Assembly: GCF_022352055.1 (NCBI RefSeq) | Contig: NZ_JAKRWM010000003.1 | Span: 1-33,697 of the forward strand | Direction of reading: 5' to 3' | Length of the DNA stretch: 33,697 nucleotides | Source: Cohnella mopanensis | GTDB taxonomy: Bacteria > Bacillota > Bacilli > Paenibacillales > Paenibacillaceae | Part shown: piece by piece, positions 17,495-25,780 of the stretch | Position numbering within the stretch: the first letter of the stretch is position 1 | Layout: the number at the start of each line of letters is the position of its first letter | Notes under the pieces: generated by a model | What the model saw: only the letters and a program-made list of their open reading frames with translations | Told to the model about the DNA's origin: nothing | Database searches by the model: none | Program-made: the position numbers and the translations under genes

Positions 17495-17531
17495 ACCTAA
17501 TTCGTCCATTTAGAGCGGAGTGAAGGCAGTC

Positions 17532-18599
17532 ATGTCGATGAGAAAAGTTACGATGCAACAAATCGCCGATTATGTAGGCGTTTCGAAATTCGCCGTATCT
17601 AAGGCTCTATCCGGCAAGTCGGGCGTTAGCACGGAAACTAGAGAAAAAATCATCCAGTCGGCTACGCAGTTAGGGTATTTCGCCCAGAAGAAAACAAGGC
17701 CGTCGGTTAAACGAAATACGGAAAAAAAGCTCGATCAAAGGGACACGATCGTCGTTCTCATTCCCAATGTACGGTACCAGAACAGACAGTCTTATTACTG
17801 GGGCAGAATTCTTGACGGGATTACGACCGTTCTAGACTCTAACCGGCTCGGAATGGTTATCGTTACGGAGCACGTTCAAGAGAACTTGGCCAAGTTAATC
17901 AATCCGGAGGGGCTCGTTGGATTGATCGGAGTAGGCCTCATCTCGAATCAATTGCTGCTCGATATCCGTAATTGGGGCGTTCCTTTCGTACTGATCGATC
18001 ATGAAGATCCGCTTATTCCATCGGATGTTTTGTTCATGAATAACTACGAATGCTCCAGAAGAATCGCGAATTATTTGGCGGGAATGGGTCACACTCATTT
18101 TCAATTCGTCGGCAATATTCGTTATTCGCACAGCTTCTACGACCGCTGGCTAGGGTTCCGTTCTATTTTGGAGGAGTCGAACATTCCTTTGAATCAGAAT
18201 GCGGAGCTGCTGGCGCTCGAAGGGGATAATCGTTCGGAAATAACGGACAATCTCCATCTGATTCTCAAGAAAATGCAAGATAACGGCGAGCTTCCGACTT
18301 CCTTCGTGTGCGCGAACGACTCGTTAGCGATTTGCGTCATGACCGTTCTGACCAGGCTTGGCGTAGACGTGCCTTCCATGTGCTCGGTTACCGGCTTCGA
18401 CGATATCGAGGATGCCGTATTAGCGCAGCCATCGCTGAGCACCGTACATGTAAACAAAGAAGCGCTTGGGTATAGGGCAGTCGAGATGCTGCTTAGGCGC
18501 GTGGGACATCCCGATAGTCCGAAGGAAAAAATATTGCTCACGGGCGATTTTATTTTGCGGGATTCCACTGGAAAGGCTCCCGCCGACGGGTCTGTCTAG
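17532..18599 (+). CDS. LacI-family transcriptional regulator
   Basis: Sugar-responsive repressor, 355 residues from ATG 17532. The LacI helix-turn-helix is at the N-terminus (VTMQQIADYVGVSKFAVSKALSGKSGVSTETREKI). The periplasmic-binding-protein-like effector domain follows from about residue 60, with the family's LIDHEDP region, FVCANDSLAICVMTVL and SVTGFDDIE. The frame also opens at GTG 17520, but the purine-rich AGTGAAGG sits just before the ATG at 17532. It is flanked by its own promoter region and a strong terminator. It most likely represses the GH113/epimerase/phosphorylase operon through the palindromes at 18732-18767 and is released by a manno-oligosaccharide or a breakdown product. 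The effector is inferred. Confidence 0.92.
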   Translation: MSMRKVTMQQIADYVGVSKFAVSKALSGKSGVSTETREKIIQSATQLGYFAQKKTRPSVKRNTEKKLDQRDTIVVLIPNVRYQNRQSYYWGRILDGITTVLDSNRLGMVIVTEHVQENLAKLINPEGLVGLIGVGLISNQLLLDIRNWGVPFVLIDHEDPLIPSDVLFMNNYECSRRIANYLAGMGHTHFQFVGNIRYSHSFYDRWLGFRSILEESNIPLNQNAELLALEGDNRSEITDNLHLILKKMQDNGELPTSFVCANDSLAICVMTVLTRLGVDVPSMCSVTGFDDIEDAVLAQPSLSTVHVNKEALGYRAVEMLLRRVGHPDSPKEKILLTGDFILRDSTGKAPADGSV

Positions 18600-18616
18600 C
18601 GTTACTTTTCTAAATG

Positions 18617-18668
18617 GCTGTTTCCGACAATAAGAGCTAAAACTCTAAATCGGAAACAGCTTTTTTTT
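18617..18668 (+). terminator. Terminator after lacI
   Basis: A perfect 11-bp stem GCTGTTTCCGA (18617-18627) with TCGGAAACAGC (18650-18660) encloses a smaller AGAG/CTCT hairpin. Eight T follow. Confidence 0.9.
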
Positions 18669-18693
18669 ATGCAAAAAAACGGTATTGGAGTGA

Positions 18694-18721
18694 TTGACAA
18701 TCCAGCCGGCGGTGATAGAAT
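18694..18721 (+). promoter_or_regulatory. Strong sigma-A promoter of the mannan enzyme operon
   Basis: A perfect -35 TTGACA (18694-18699) and a -10 TAGAAT (18716-18721) with a 16-base spacer. It lies between the lacI terminator and the operators, so transcription would start near 18728. Confidence 0.75.
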
Positions 18722-18731
18722 CGTAATTATA

Positions 18732-18767
18732 TTGTTATTAATAATTATGTTTGTTATTAATAACAAA
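18732..18767 (+). promoter_or_regulatory. Double LacI-type operator
   Basis: TTGTTATTAATAA occurs twice, starting at 18732 and 18751 (19 bases apart). The second copy is part of a perfect 18-bp palindrome (18750-18767). Both lie just after the predicted start of transcription, where a bound repressor would block RNA polymerase. Confidence 0.65.
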
Positions 18768-18813
18768 ATCATAATAAGGATCTATTTCAATCAGCTTAGG
18801 AGTGAGCGGGTAA

Positions 18814-19782
18814 ATGAAAACCTGGGAAGCAACGGTATGCGGCATGACTTGGGGATGGACCGGGGTGCGCGGAACCTGGAATACCCCTGATGCGGAGCAT
18901 TCGATAGAAAAGATGTCAGCCATCGGGGTCAATTGGGTCGGAATCGCTCTGGCGGCCGTTCAGGACAACGCGCAATCGACGGATATTCTTTTTCAAGGGC
19001 CGGGCTCGCCAACGGTTACGGATGAGGAAGTCAGATGGGCCATACGGAAGTCGAAGGCATTGGGGTTAAAAGTATGTTTAAAGCCGGTCGTGAATTGTAA
19101 CAATGGGACATGGCGCGCGCATATCGGCTTTTTCGACGACGAAATTCCCGGAGAACCGAGTTGGCGGCAATGGTTCGCCTCATATGGACGATTTATTATG
19201 CATTATGCCGCGATTGCCGAAGAAGAAGGCTGCGAGATGTTATGCATCGGCTGCGAGATGGTTCAAGCGGATAAAAGGGAAGCCGAGTGGCGCGCCCTTA
19301 TCGGCGAGGTCAGGAACGTATATCAAGGTTTGATCACGTACAATTGCGATAAATATCAAGAGGAGAGAGTGAAATGGTGGGATGCGGTCGATATCATTTC
19401 CTCCAGCGGATATTACCCGGTTAAGGAATGGGAAACGCAATTGGACAGAATCGAAGCGGTGGTGAAAGCTTGGGATAAGCCGTTTTTCTTCATGGAAGCC
19501 GGCTGTCCGAGCCGAGTCGGCTCCGGCATGAAGCCGAATGATTGGAATTGGGTCGGGGCTCCGTCCGAAGAGGAACAGAGCGAATACTACAAAACGATGT
19601 TCGAAAGCTGCGGCCGAAGGGATTGGGTTCAAGGTTATATGTTGTGGGATTGGCCGGCTAAATTATACGAACCGCAAGAAGCGTCTAACAATGACGATTA
19701 CTGCATGTATGGTAAAAAAGCCGAAGATGTCGTTCGAAGGTATTATACATCGCTGTCGGAACAGACTTCGGGGGTGCGGTAA
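18814..19782 (+). CDS. GH113-type beta-1,4-mannanase, intracellular
   Basis: Glycoside hydrolase with a TIM-barrel of clan GH-A, 322 residues, best matched to family GH113 (endo-beta-1,4-mannanase/mannosidase). The start MTWGWTGVRGTW, the loop CLKPVVNCNNGTWRAHIGF, the acid/base segment LCIGCEM (E148) and the nucleophile segment FFMEAGCPS (E228) are visible. Their spacing is close to that of the Alicyclobacillus GH113 enzyme as I recall it. There is no signal peptide, so it acts on imported oligosaccharides rather than on polymer outside. A TTAGGAGTG ribosome site precedes the ATG. The next gene begins right after its stop (TAAATG). It is the first gene of the operon controlled by the promoter at 18694. 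Confidence 0.85.
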   Translation: MKTWEATVCGMTWGWTGVRGTWNTPDAEHSIEKMSAIGVNWVGIALAAVQDNAQSTDILFQGPGSPTVTDEEVRWAIRKSKALGLKVCLKPVVNCNNGTWRAHIGFFDDEIPGEPSWRQWFASYGRFIMHYAAIAEEEGCEMLCIGCEMVQADKREAEWRALIGEVRNVYQGLITYNCDKYQEERVKWWDAVDIISSSGYYPVKEWETQLDRIEAVVKAWDKPFFFMEAGCPSRVGSGMKPNDWNWVGAPSEEEQSEYYKTMFESCGRRDWVQGYMLWDWPAKLYEPQEASNNDDYCMYGKKAEDVVRRYYTSLSEQTSGVR

Positions 19783-21006
19783 ATGCAACTCGGGCAGTTG
19801 GAGCAATGGAAAGACGAGATCGGTCAGGAACTAGAGGAGAATATACTAAACTTCTGGATTCGGCATACGCAGGATAAGCTGCACGGAGGCTTCATCGGCG
19901 AGATTTCCAGCGATATGACTATGAAACCGGAAGCGGACAAAGGTCTAGTCTTGAACGCCAGAATATTGTGGACGTTCGCATGCGCGTATCGGCATGCCCC
20001 CGATGAACGATATTTGGAAATGGCGCGAAGAGCTTACGATGAGCTTTGGAATCAGTTTCGCGACCAGGAGCACGGCGGGCTGCATTGGATGGTGGATGTA
20101 GACGGAACGCCGACCCAACCGAAAAAGCAAGTATACGGCCAAGCTTTTACGATCTATGCTTTAGCGGAATTTTACCGCGCGCTTCCTGACCCAGAAGTAT
20201 TGCGCTGGGCGGTTGAGCTTTACGAGCTATTAGAGAAGCATGCGTACGATAACGTGCATCTCGGCTATTTCGAAGCCATGGCTTCCGATTGGTCGCCAAC
20301 CCGGGAAATGAGCCTAAGCGGCAAAGACATGAATGAGCCTAAGTCGATGAACACCCATCTCCATGTGCTGGAAGCGTACACGAATCTTTATCGGATTTGG
20401 AAGCCGGAAGGGCTTCGCGGTAAGCTCGCCGGGCTTATCGATATTCATCTGGACAAGATCGTAGACGGCGGCAATCATCACTTCAAGTTGTTTTTTAGCG
20501 AGGATTGGGTGTCGCAGACGTCGCACATCTCTTATGGGCACGACATTGAGGGAAGCTGGCTGTTGCTGGAAGCGGCGGAAGTGCTCGGGGACGATATCCG
20601 CACGGAGAGAGTCAAGGCAGAAGCGATCGAAATGGCGAGAGTAACTTTGGCGGAAGGCACGGACTTCGACGGGGCCATTCTGAACGAATCGGACGGGCAA
20701 GGACATCTGGACGATACGAAAGATTGGTGGCCGCAAGCGGAAGCGGTCGTCGGTTATCTGAACGCTTATCAGCTAACGGGAGAACAAACGTTTTTGGAAG
20801 CCGCGAAAAATAGCTGGGCGTTCATTCAAAGCTACATTCGGGACGACGAGAATGGGGAATGGCATTGGGGGGTTACCCGCGATGGCCAGCCGATCGCCGG
20901 CGAACCGAAGGTTAGCGCGTGGAAATGTCCGTATCACAACAGCCGCGCTTGTTTCGAGGCCATGGAACGTATTAAGCACATCCTAACAACGGAGGGAAAT
21001 CGATGA
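19783..21006 (+). CDS. Cellobiose 2-epimerase family enzyme (AGE superfamily)
   Basis: Epimerase of the N-acylglucosamine 2-epimerase superfamily, 407 residues with an (alpha/alpha)6 barrel. Motifs fit cellobiose 2-epimerase rather than GlcNAc epimerase: [12 protein letters not shown] (about 97-108), [30 protein letters not shown] (H193), [17 protein letters not shown] with catalytic H253, and [12 protein letters not shown] with catalytic H385. These enzymes convert the reducing-end mannose of beta-1,4-mannobiose to glucose, giving 4-O-beta-mannosyl-glucose. Its position between a mannanase and a GH130 phosphorylase matches this pathway. It starts one base after the mannanase stop and overlaps the phosphorylase start by 4 bases. 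Confidence 0.9.
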   Translation: MQLGQLEQWKDEIGQELEENILNFWIRHTQDKLHGGFIGEISSDMTMKPEADKGLVLNARILWTFACAYRHAPDERYLEMARRAYDELWNQFRDQEHGGLHWMVDVDGTPTQPKKQVYGQAFTIYALAEFYRALPDPEVLRWAVELYELLEKHAYDNVHLGYFEAMASDWSPTREMSLSGKDMNEPKSMNTHLHVLEAYTNLYRIWKPEGLRGKLAGLIDIHLDKIVDGGNHHFKLFFSEDWVSQTSHISYGHDIEGSWLLLEAAEVLGDDIRTERVKAEAIEMARVTLAEGTDFDGAILNESDGQGHLDDTKDWWPQAEAVVGYLNAYQLTGEQTFLEAAKNSWAFIQSYIRDDENGEWHWGVTRDGQPIAGEPKVSAWKCPYHNSRACFEAMERIKHILTTEGNR

Positions 21007-22211
21007 GTGAATTTATGAATCTTTTGAAACAATTGGCGGACAATCATGAGGCAGTCGTAAATAGGAAAAACGCTCTCGCGCACAATGGGAACGGAGTGTT
21101 CTCCCGGTACGAGCATCCTGTCATTACCAATGAGCATACGCCGTTATATTGGCGCTACGATCTGAATCCGGAAACGAATCCGCATTTAATGGAACGAATC
21201 GGCGTGAACGCGGCATTTAACCCCGGTGCAATTCGATTAAACGGCAAATACTTGCTGATGGTTCGGATAGAAGGCGTTGACCGCAAATCGTTCTTCGCGG
21301 TAGCCGAGAGCGACAGCCCGGCCGAAGGCTTCCGATTCTGGAATTACCCGGTACTTCTCCCCGAGACGGAGGACCCGGATATCAACGTGTACGACATGCG
21401 TTTGGTGCAGCATGAAGACGGATGGATTTACGGTTTGTTCTGCAGCGAACGTAAGGACCCGGACGCCCGGCCGGGGGATACGTCCAGCGCGGTCGCTCAA
21501 GGGGGGATCGTGCGCACGAAGGATCTCAAGACGTGGGAGCGATTGCCCGATCTGAAGACGCCATCTCCGCAGCAGAGAAACGTAGTGCTGCACCCTGAAT
21601 TTGTCGACGGTAAATACGCATTCTACACGCGGCCACAAGACGGATTCATCGATACCGGTGCGGGTGGCGGTATCGGCTGGGGATTGTCGGCCAGCATGAA
21701 TCCGGCCGTTCTGGAGCAAGAAACGCTGGTGGATGAGAAGAAATACCATACGATTAAGGAAGTCAAGAACGGTCAAGGGGCGGCTCCGATCAAGACCGAC
21801 TACGGTTGGCTGCATATCGCTCACGGCGTTCGGAATACGGCGGCGGGTTTGCGTTATGTCATCTATGCGTTCATGACGGACCTCCGTCACCCCGACAAGG
21901 TCATTCATTCCCCTGGGGGACATTTGATTGCGCCGGAAGGCATCGAGCGGGTAGGCGACGTATCCAACGTCGTATTCTGCAACGGCGTCATTCAGGACGG
22001 CAATCACGTTCATATTTACTATGCTTCCTCGGATACCCGAATTCACGCCGCTTCGACTACCGTTGAGAAGCTTGTCGATTACTGCATGAATACACCGGAG
22101 GATCCATTGCGTTCCAGAGCATGCGTCGAGCAGCGCCATGAGCTTATTCGGCGGAATTTGGAGCTTATGGAATCTCCCGAATATTGTTTTTTGAAAAAAA
22201 ACAACTCATGA
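21003..22211 (+). CDS. GH130 4-O-beta-D-mannosyl-D-glucose phosphorylase
   Basis: Inverting glycoside phosphorylase with a five-bladed propeller, 402 residues. It is predicted to cleave 4-O-beta-mannosyl-glucose with phosphate into mannose-1-phosphate and glucose. Motifs: [27 protein letters not shown] (about 65-91), [14 protein letters not shown] with the catalytic acid D131 (the same number as in the Bacteroides enzyme as I recall it), [26 protein letters not shown], and [17 protein letters not shown]. These fit subfamily GH130_1 better than the mannobiose phosphorylases. The 4-base overlap with the epimerase gene supports their joint use. Phosphomannomutase, needed for the product, is not in this window. 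Confidence 0.9.
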   Translation: MSEFMNLLKQLADNHEAVVNRKNALAHNGNGVFSRYEHPVITNEHTPLYWRYDLNPETNPHLMERIGVNAAFNPGAIRLNGKYLLMVRIEGVDRKSFFAVAESDSPAEGFRFWNYPVLLPETEDPDINVYDMRLVQHEDGWIYGLFCSERKDPDARPGDTSSAVAQGGIVRTKDLKTWERLPDLKTPSPQQRNVVLHPEFVDGKYAFYTRPQDGFIDTGAGGGIGWGLSASMNPAVLEQETLVDEKKYHTIKEVKNGQGAAPIKTDYGWLHIAHGVRNTAAGLRYVIYAFMTDLRHPDKVIHSPGGHLIAPEGIERVGDVSNVVFCNGVIQDGNHVHIYYASSDTRIHAASTTVEKLVDYCMNTPEDPLRSRACVEQRHELIRRNLELMESPEYCFLKKNNS

Positions 22212-22215
22212 TAAA

Positions 22216-22266
22216 CGCTAACAAACGTTAATACCGGCACCTAAATAAATGAAAATGTTAGCATAA
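22216..22266 (+). promoter_or_regulatory. Upstream operator-like motifs of the binding-protein gene
   Basis: CGCTAACAAA (22216-22225) is identical to 17461-17470, and TGTTAGCATAA (22256-22266) is identical to 12104-12114. The first also resembles the right half of a CcpA cre site (CGCTAACA), but the left half is poor. They may bind LacI or another regulator. Confidence 0.4.
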
Positions 22267-22271
22267 TTCGA

Positions 22272-22323
22272 GACAACAAAAACAAAATGAGAGCATTTTC
22301 AACACCGGAATTAACTTTATAAT
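22272..22323 (+). promoter_or_regulatory. Activator-type promoter of the sugar-binding protein gene
   Basis: A copy of the GACAA-N2-AAAACAAA-N3-AG motif (22272-22291) lies 46 bases before a perfect TATAAT (22318-22323, within TATAATTAG). No good -35 is present. The arrangement mirrors the permease promoter at 15619-15672. Confidence 0.55.
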
Positions 22324-22396
22324 TAGGTAATGTAAGCGATGCCACGATTCGTGTTCCCGGCTCGCAAAACTTATCTATCTGGGGGTATTTATCGAG

Positions 22397-23725
22397 ATGA
22401 AGAAAAATTTATTAGTCGCATTGGTCTTGGTGATGTCGATGACGTTGTTCGCGGCATGCGGAAAAAGCAACAACAATAACTCCGCTTCCTCGTCCGCGCC
22501 GGCTAGCGAGAAAGCGTCCGAGCCTGCATCCAGCGACAGCGGATCCGCAGCCGAATCCGATCTGGGCGGCAAGATTACGTTCGTTACCACGCGTACGGAT
22601 ATGAAGAACGACGGCACACTAGACAAATATGCGGCTAAATTCAAAGAGAAGTATCCTAAGGCAGAGTTCGAATGGGTTGCGATCACGGATTATGCGCAAG
22701 AAATCAAAGTTCGCTTGACGACAGGCGAAGCAGGGGACGTAAGCTTCCTGGATTCCAGCCTTCCGCTTAACGAATTGCCGAATTATTATGAGCCATTGCC
22801 GGACAGCTTGTTCGAAGATGCTTATTTCCCGGACATCAAAGCATGGGATGGCAAACGTTACGGTATCGCGACAGGCGTTAATACCCAAGGTATCGTATAT
22901 AACAAATCGGCATTCAAAGCTGCTGGCATCGACAAAGTACCGGCGACGTTAGACGAGCTTTACGCTGCTGCCGAGAAATTGAAAGCGGCTAATATCGTTC
23001 CGTTGTACATGAACGTCGGCGCTATGTGGCCGATTACGAACTGGGGCGAGAACGGCGTATGGTACGTTGCCGGACAAGGCAATTTCTTCGACCAATTCGT
23101 AACCGATGATGCACCATACAAAATGGACAACGCATGGGGAACATTGTTATCGATCGGACGCGAGTTCGTAAAAAGAGGGTATACGGAAAAAGATCTAGCG
23201 ACGAATAACTGGGAAATGTCCAAAGGTGAAGTCGCTACGGGCAAAGCGGGAATGTACTTCCTGGGCAACTGGGTTATTCCACAACTTATCGGTGCAGGCG
23301 CGAATTCGGAAGATATCGGATTTTTCCCGCTTCCTTACGACAACAAAGGCGGTAGCTACAACGTACCGCGCGGTCCTGACTACTTCATCGGCGTAAGCAA
23401 AGACAGCAAAAACAAAGAGTTGGCTATTAAATGGGCAGAGTTCTTCGTTAAAGAATCCGGGTATACGGACGCTGGCGGCTACTTACCGGTATACAAATCC
23501 CAATCGTCGAACAACCCGCAATTGGCAGAGTTCGATACCTTTAAGCCTAACTACATCGAAAGCTTGGCTTCAGACCCTAAATTCAACGAAATCGCGAATA
23601 AAGCGGAAATCGACCTGTACGGCGGGAAGTACATCCAAAAAATCTTGACTTCCAAAGACATGCAAGCGGAGTTTGACGCGCTTAACGCGAAATGGAAAAA
23701 AGCAAAAGCAAGCCTAGGTTACTAG
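22397..23725 (+). CDS. ABC transporter sugar-binding lipoprotein
   Basis: Extracellular solute-binding protein of the CUT1 (MalE-like) family, 442 residues. The signal peptide ends in a lipobox LFAAC with lipidated C21, followed by an Asn/Ser-rich linker. The mature protein begins GGKITFVTTRTDM and shows the usual YAAKFKEKYPKAEFEW, YGIATGVNTQGIVYNKSAFKAAGI and GKAGMYFLGNWVIPQL segments. It has its own activator-type promoter and a terminator. It is separated from its two permease genes by lacI and the enzyme operon, which would let the binding protein be made in excess. Its ligand is inferred to be a beta-1,4-manno-oligosaccharide. Confidence 0.93.
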   Translation: MKKNLLVALVLVMSMTLFAACGKSNNNNSASSSAPASEKASEPASSDSGSAAESDLGGKITFVTTRTDMKNDGTLDKYAAKFKEKYPKAEFEWVAITDYAQEIKVRLTTGEAGDVSFLDSSLPLNELPNYYEPLPDSLFEDAYFPDIKAWDGKRYGIATGVNTQGIVYNKSAFKAAGIDKVPATLDELYAAAEKLKAANIVPLYMNVGAMWPITNWGENGVWYVAGQGNFFDQFVTDDAPYKMDNAWGTLLSIGREFVKRGYTEKDLATNNWEMSKGEVATGKAGMYFLGNWVIPQLIGAGANSEDIGFFPLPYDNKGGSYNVPRGPDYFIGVSKDSKNKELAIKWAEFFVKESGYTDAGGYLPVYKSQSSNNPQLAEFDTFKPNYIESLASDPKFNEIANKAEIDLYGGKYIQKILTSKDMQAEFDALNAKWKKAKASLGY

Positions 23726-23746
23726 GATAAAATGAATGGTTATGTT

Positions 23747-23779
23747 AAAGACCTCCCGGCAATCCGTCGGGAGGTCTTT
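23747..23779 (+). terminator. Terminator of the mannan locus
   Basis: A perfect 12-bp stem, 23747-23758 with 23768-23779, ends in TTT. It closes the mannan locus. Confidence 0.8.
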
Positions 23780-23879
23780 GAATTCCGCCGAATATCTCGG
23801 ATCGCACATAAATTTTTCCATTTCACTCCATACTGAGTGGAGAGTCGTATTAACGATGCCCACGATGGAGGATTAAACG

Positions 23880-24716
23880 ATGAAAATGAAGCAGACAACG
23901 TTCCGATTTAAAATGGCAGCCGTTCTTTGCGCGGGTATGCTGATAGGGGCATTTCCCGCTCAAGCGGGTGGGTTCGACCCTCTAGAAGTGAATAGGCCCG
24001 CTAAGTCCGTATCCCGTCAAATTGCCGTCGTGATCGATGATTTCGGCAACGGGATGAAAGGAACGGAGCAAATGCTTGATTTGCCCATCAAGCTGACGGT
24101 CGCTGTCATGCCGTTCCTTCCAACGACGAAGCGAGACGCGGAAGCAGCGCACGTCAAAGGCCATGACGTCATCGTGCATCTTCCTATGGAGCCCGTCAGA
24201 GGCTTGAAAAGTTGGCTGGGTCCCGGTTCGATTACAACCGATCTCACCGACGAGGAAATCCGCAAGCGCGTCGAGGCGGCGATTGCGGACGTTCCGCATG
24301 CGATCGGGATGAACAACCATATGGGCTCCAAGGCTACGGCGGATAAGCGGGTCATGCGGGTAGTGCTGCAAGTATGCAAGGAGAAGGGGCTATTTTTCCT
24401 CGATAGCCGTACTTCCTATAAAACCGTCGTGCCGAAGATAGCCGAAGAGATAGGTATCGCTACGCTCCATAACGATGTGTTCCTTGATGACGTCTATACC
24501 CAGAATCATGTCCTGCATCAGATTTCCGTGGTGAAGAAGTTTCTGGCGCAGAACGAACGCTGTATCGTCATTGGCCATGTCGGCGCTCCGGGTTTGTTCA
24601 CTTCAAGCGTCTTGAAAAATTCGATTCCGGATTTGCAGAGCAAAGCGGTATTCGTACGTTTAACGCAGCTGCTCCCCATGCCAGAGCCTTTCGATCAAGG
24701 ACAGAAGGTAAAGTAG
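23880..24716 (+). CDS. Divergent polysaccharide deacetylase family protein
   Basis: Exported protein of 278 residues with a signal peptide (basic start, hydrophobic core about 11-24, cleavage near AQA at 29). The body belongs to the divergent polysaccharide deacetylase (YibQ-like) family: QIAVVIDDFGNGMKG with D53/D54, VAVMPFLPTT, HDVIVHLPMEPVRG (H100, E104), IGMNNHMGSKAT (about 142-152), FFLDSRTS and CIVIGHVGAPG. The normal metal triad of true chitin or peptidoglycan deacetylases is changed in this family and the substrate is not established. A GATGGAGG ribosome site precedes the ATG. Its end overlaps the convergent amidase gene by 22 bases. Confidence 0.88.
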   Translation: MKMKQTTFRFKMAAVLCAGMLIGAFPAQAGGFDPLEVNRPAKSVSRQIAVVIDDFGNGMKGTEQMLDLPIKLTVAVMPFLPTTKRDAEAAHVKGHDVIVHLPMEPVRGLKSWLGPGSITTDLTDEEIRKRVEAAIADVPHAIGMNNHMGSKATADKRVMRVVLQVCKEKGLFFLDSRTSYKTVVPKIAEEIGIATLHNDVFLDDVYTQNHVLHQISVVKKFLAQNERCIVIGHVGAPGLFTSSVLKNSIPDLQSKAVFVRLTQLLPMPEPFDQGQKVK

Positions 24717-25366
24717 CTTTCAATTCCGCTTGCTATGGCCGCGGCTAACCGATTCTGCCCGGGGATGGAGGTGAGCATCGCTCGATCGCCGGGATCATTG
24801 AGGAAGGCCGTCTCCACGATTACGCTGGGCACTTGTACCCGGTTAAGCAAATAATATTTGTTAGCCACTTGCGGAAGGCGGAACCTGTTTTGCTGCTGAT
24901 TTAAGTTGATCTGGATGAAGCTGGCCAGCATAGCGCTGCGGCCTTCGTCCTGATGAATAACGAGCGGTCCTCTTTTCTTCCCTTTGGACCAATTCACATG
25001 AATGCTTACGAAAATAGAGGATCCGATCTCATCGGACAAGCCCCGGCGTTGGGATAGATCGCGCCGATGCCTGGAACGGGTAAGGTGCCATCGGTTATCG
25101 TCGCTAAGCGCGTAATCGCCGGTACGGTTAAGAATGACTTTAATGCCTTTGCTGCGAAGCAACAAATACAGCTTACGGGATATAGCCAGGTTAATATCCT
25201 TCTCGAGCACATCTTTCCAATGCGTGCCGCTGTCGATACCTCCGTGGCCGGCATCGATGATCACATCGGCGGTCGGCAAGGCACGCTTCACGTTCGGAGG
25301 TTCATACTCTCCTCTCCAGCCGGTAAGCATTAGGATTGCGATCACGATAAGCATCATGCGAAACAA
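24695..25366 (-). CDS. N-acetylmuramoyl-L-alanine amidase (CwlD-like)
   Basis: Zinc amidase of the Amidase_3 family, 223 residues, cleaving the bond between MurNAc and the stem peptide. A short N-terminal membrane or signal segment (MMLIVIAILMLTGW) places it outside the membrane. Zinc ligands and catalytic residues are all visible: IDAGHGG (H41), E55, SIHVNW (H123) and VIVETAFL (E185). Length and layout, with a bare catalytic domain, resemble CwlD, which makes muramic-delta-lactam in the spore cortex, but the same fold serves other cell-wall tasks. The start is TTG 25366, with GGAGG about 10 bases before it; the ATG at residue 4 is an alternative. Confidence 0.87.
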   Translation of the reverse strand: MFRMMLIVIAILMLTGWRGEYEPPNVKRALPTADVIIDAGHGGIDSGTHWKDVLEKDINLAISRKLYLLLRSKGIKVILNRTGDYALSDDNRWHLTRSRHRRDLSQRRGLSDEIGSSIFVSIHVNWSKGKKRGPLVIHQDEGRSAMLASFIQINLNQQQNRFRLPQVANKYYLLNRVQVPSVIVETAFLNDPGDRAMLTSIPGQNRLAAAIASGIESYFTFCP

Positions 25367-25537
25367 ATTGGCTTCGCCTCCGTCCTTTTGTCCTCGATGA
25401 ATTACATTCGATACCCGTTATCGTGGCACAAATTCGACTGACTCATACAAGCGTTGGATCGATTTTTGCCTGTTAGTCGGACCGGAGATTGAGCAGCGAA
25501 GTTTTGGGGCATTCTAAGGTCAAGGAGGCGATGAAAG

Positions 25538-25780
25538 ATGGATAGCTCTGAGTATTTGAAGTACATGACGGAGAAGGTCGTTAAATATATAGACAGTCCG
25601 ACCGAAGCGGATGCGGAAGAAACGAAGCCGAACAGGAAAATAAGCCGTGAACCGTGGCTAACGAGATGGTTCGGAATGGCTCCGATGGGAATTATGATGT
25701 GGTGGGGGAGCAGAACGAACAGAAATCAAGAAACGCACCCTGAGGTGCGCTCCGTGAACGACTCTTTATCGATAAAATAG
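25538..25780 (+). CDS. yqzE: YqzE family protein
   Basis: Small protein of 80 residues matching YqzE of Bacillus: SSEYLKYMTEKVVKYIDSPTEA, then REPWLTRWFGMAPMGIMMWW. One hydrophobic segment (about 64-76 bases before the end of the WF..MMWW block, residues 44-57) suggests membrane association. A strong AAGGAGG lies 9 bases before the ATG. In Bacillus the gene follows the comG operon; no com gene is seen here. It overlaps the convergent downstream gene by 15 bases. The function is unknown. Confidence 0.82.
   Translation: MDSSEYLKYMTEKVVKYIDSPTEADAEETKPNRKISREPWLTRWFGMAPMGIMMWWGSRTNRNQETHPEVRSVNDSLSIK

Noticed and set aside
21237..22139. 300-codon minus-strand open frame
   Set aside because: It lies wholly opposite the GH130 gene, has no family-like sequence, and its length is a by-product of the codon pattern of the real gene.
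22210..22223. CcpA cre site
   Set aside because: The right half CGCTAACA fits but three bases of the left half do not, and it lies about 95 bases above the -10 box, so it is kept only as an unassigned motif.
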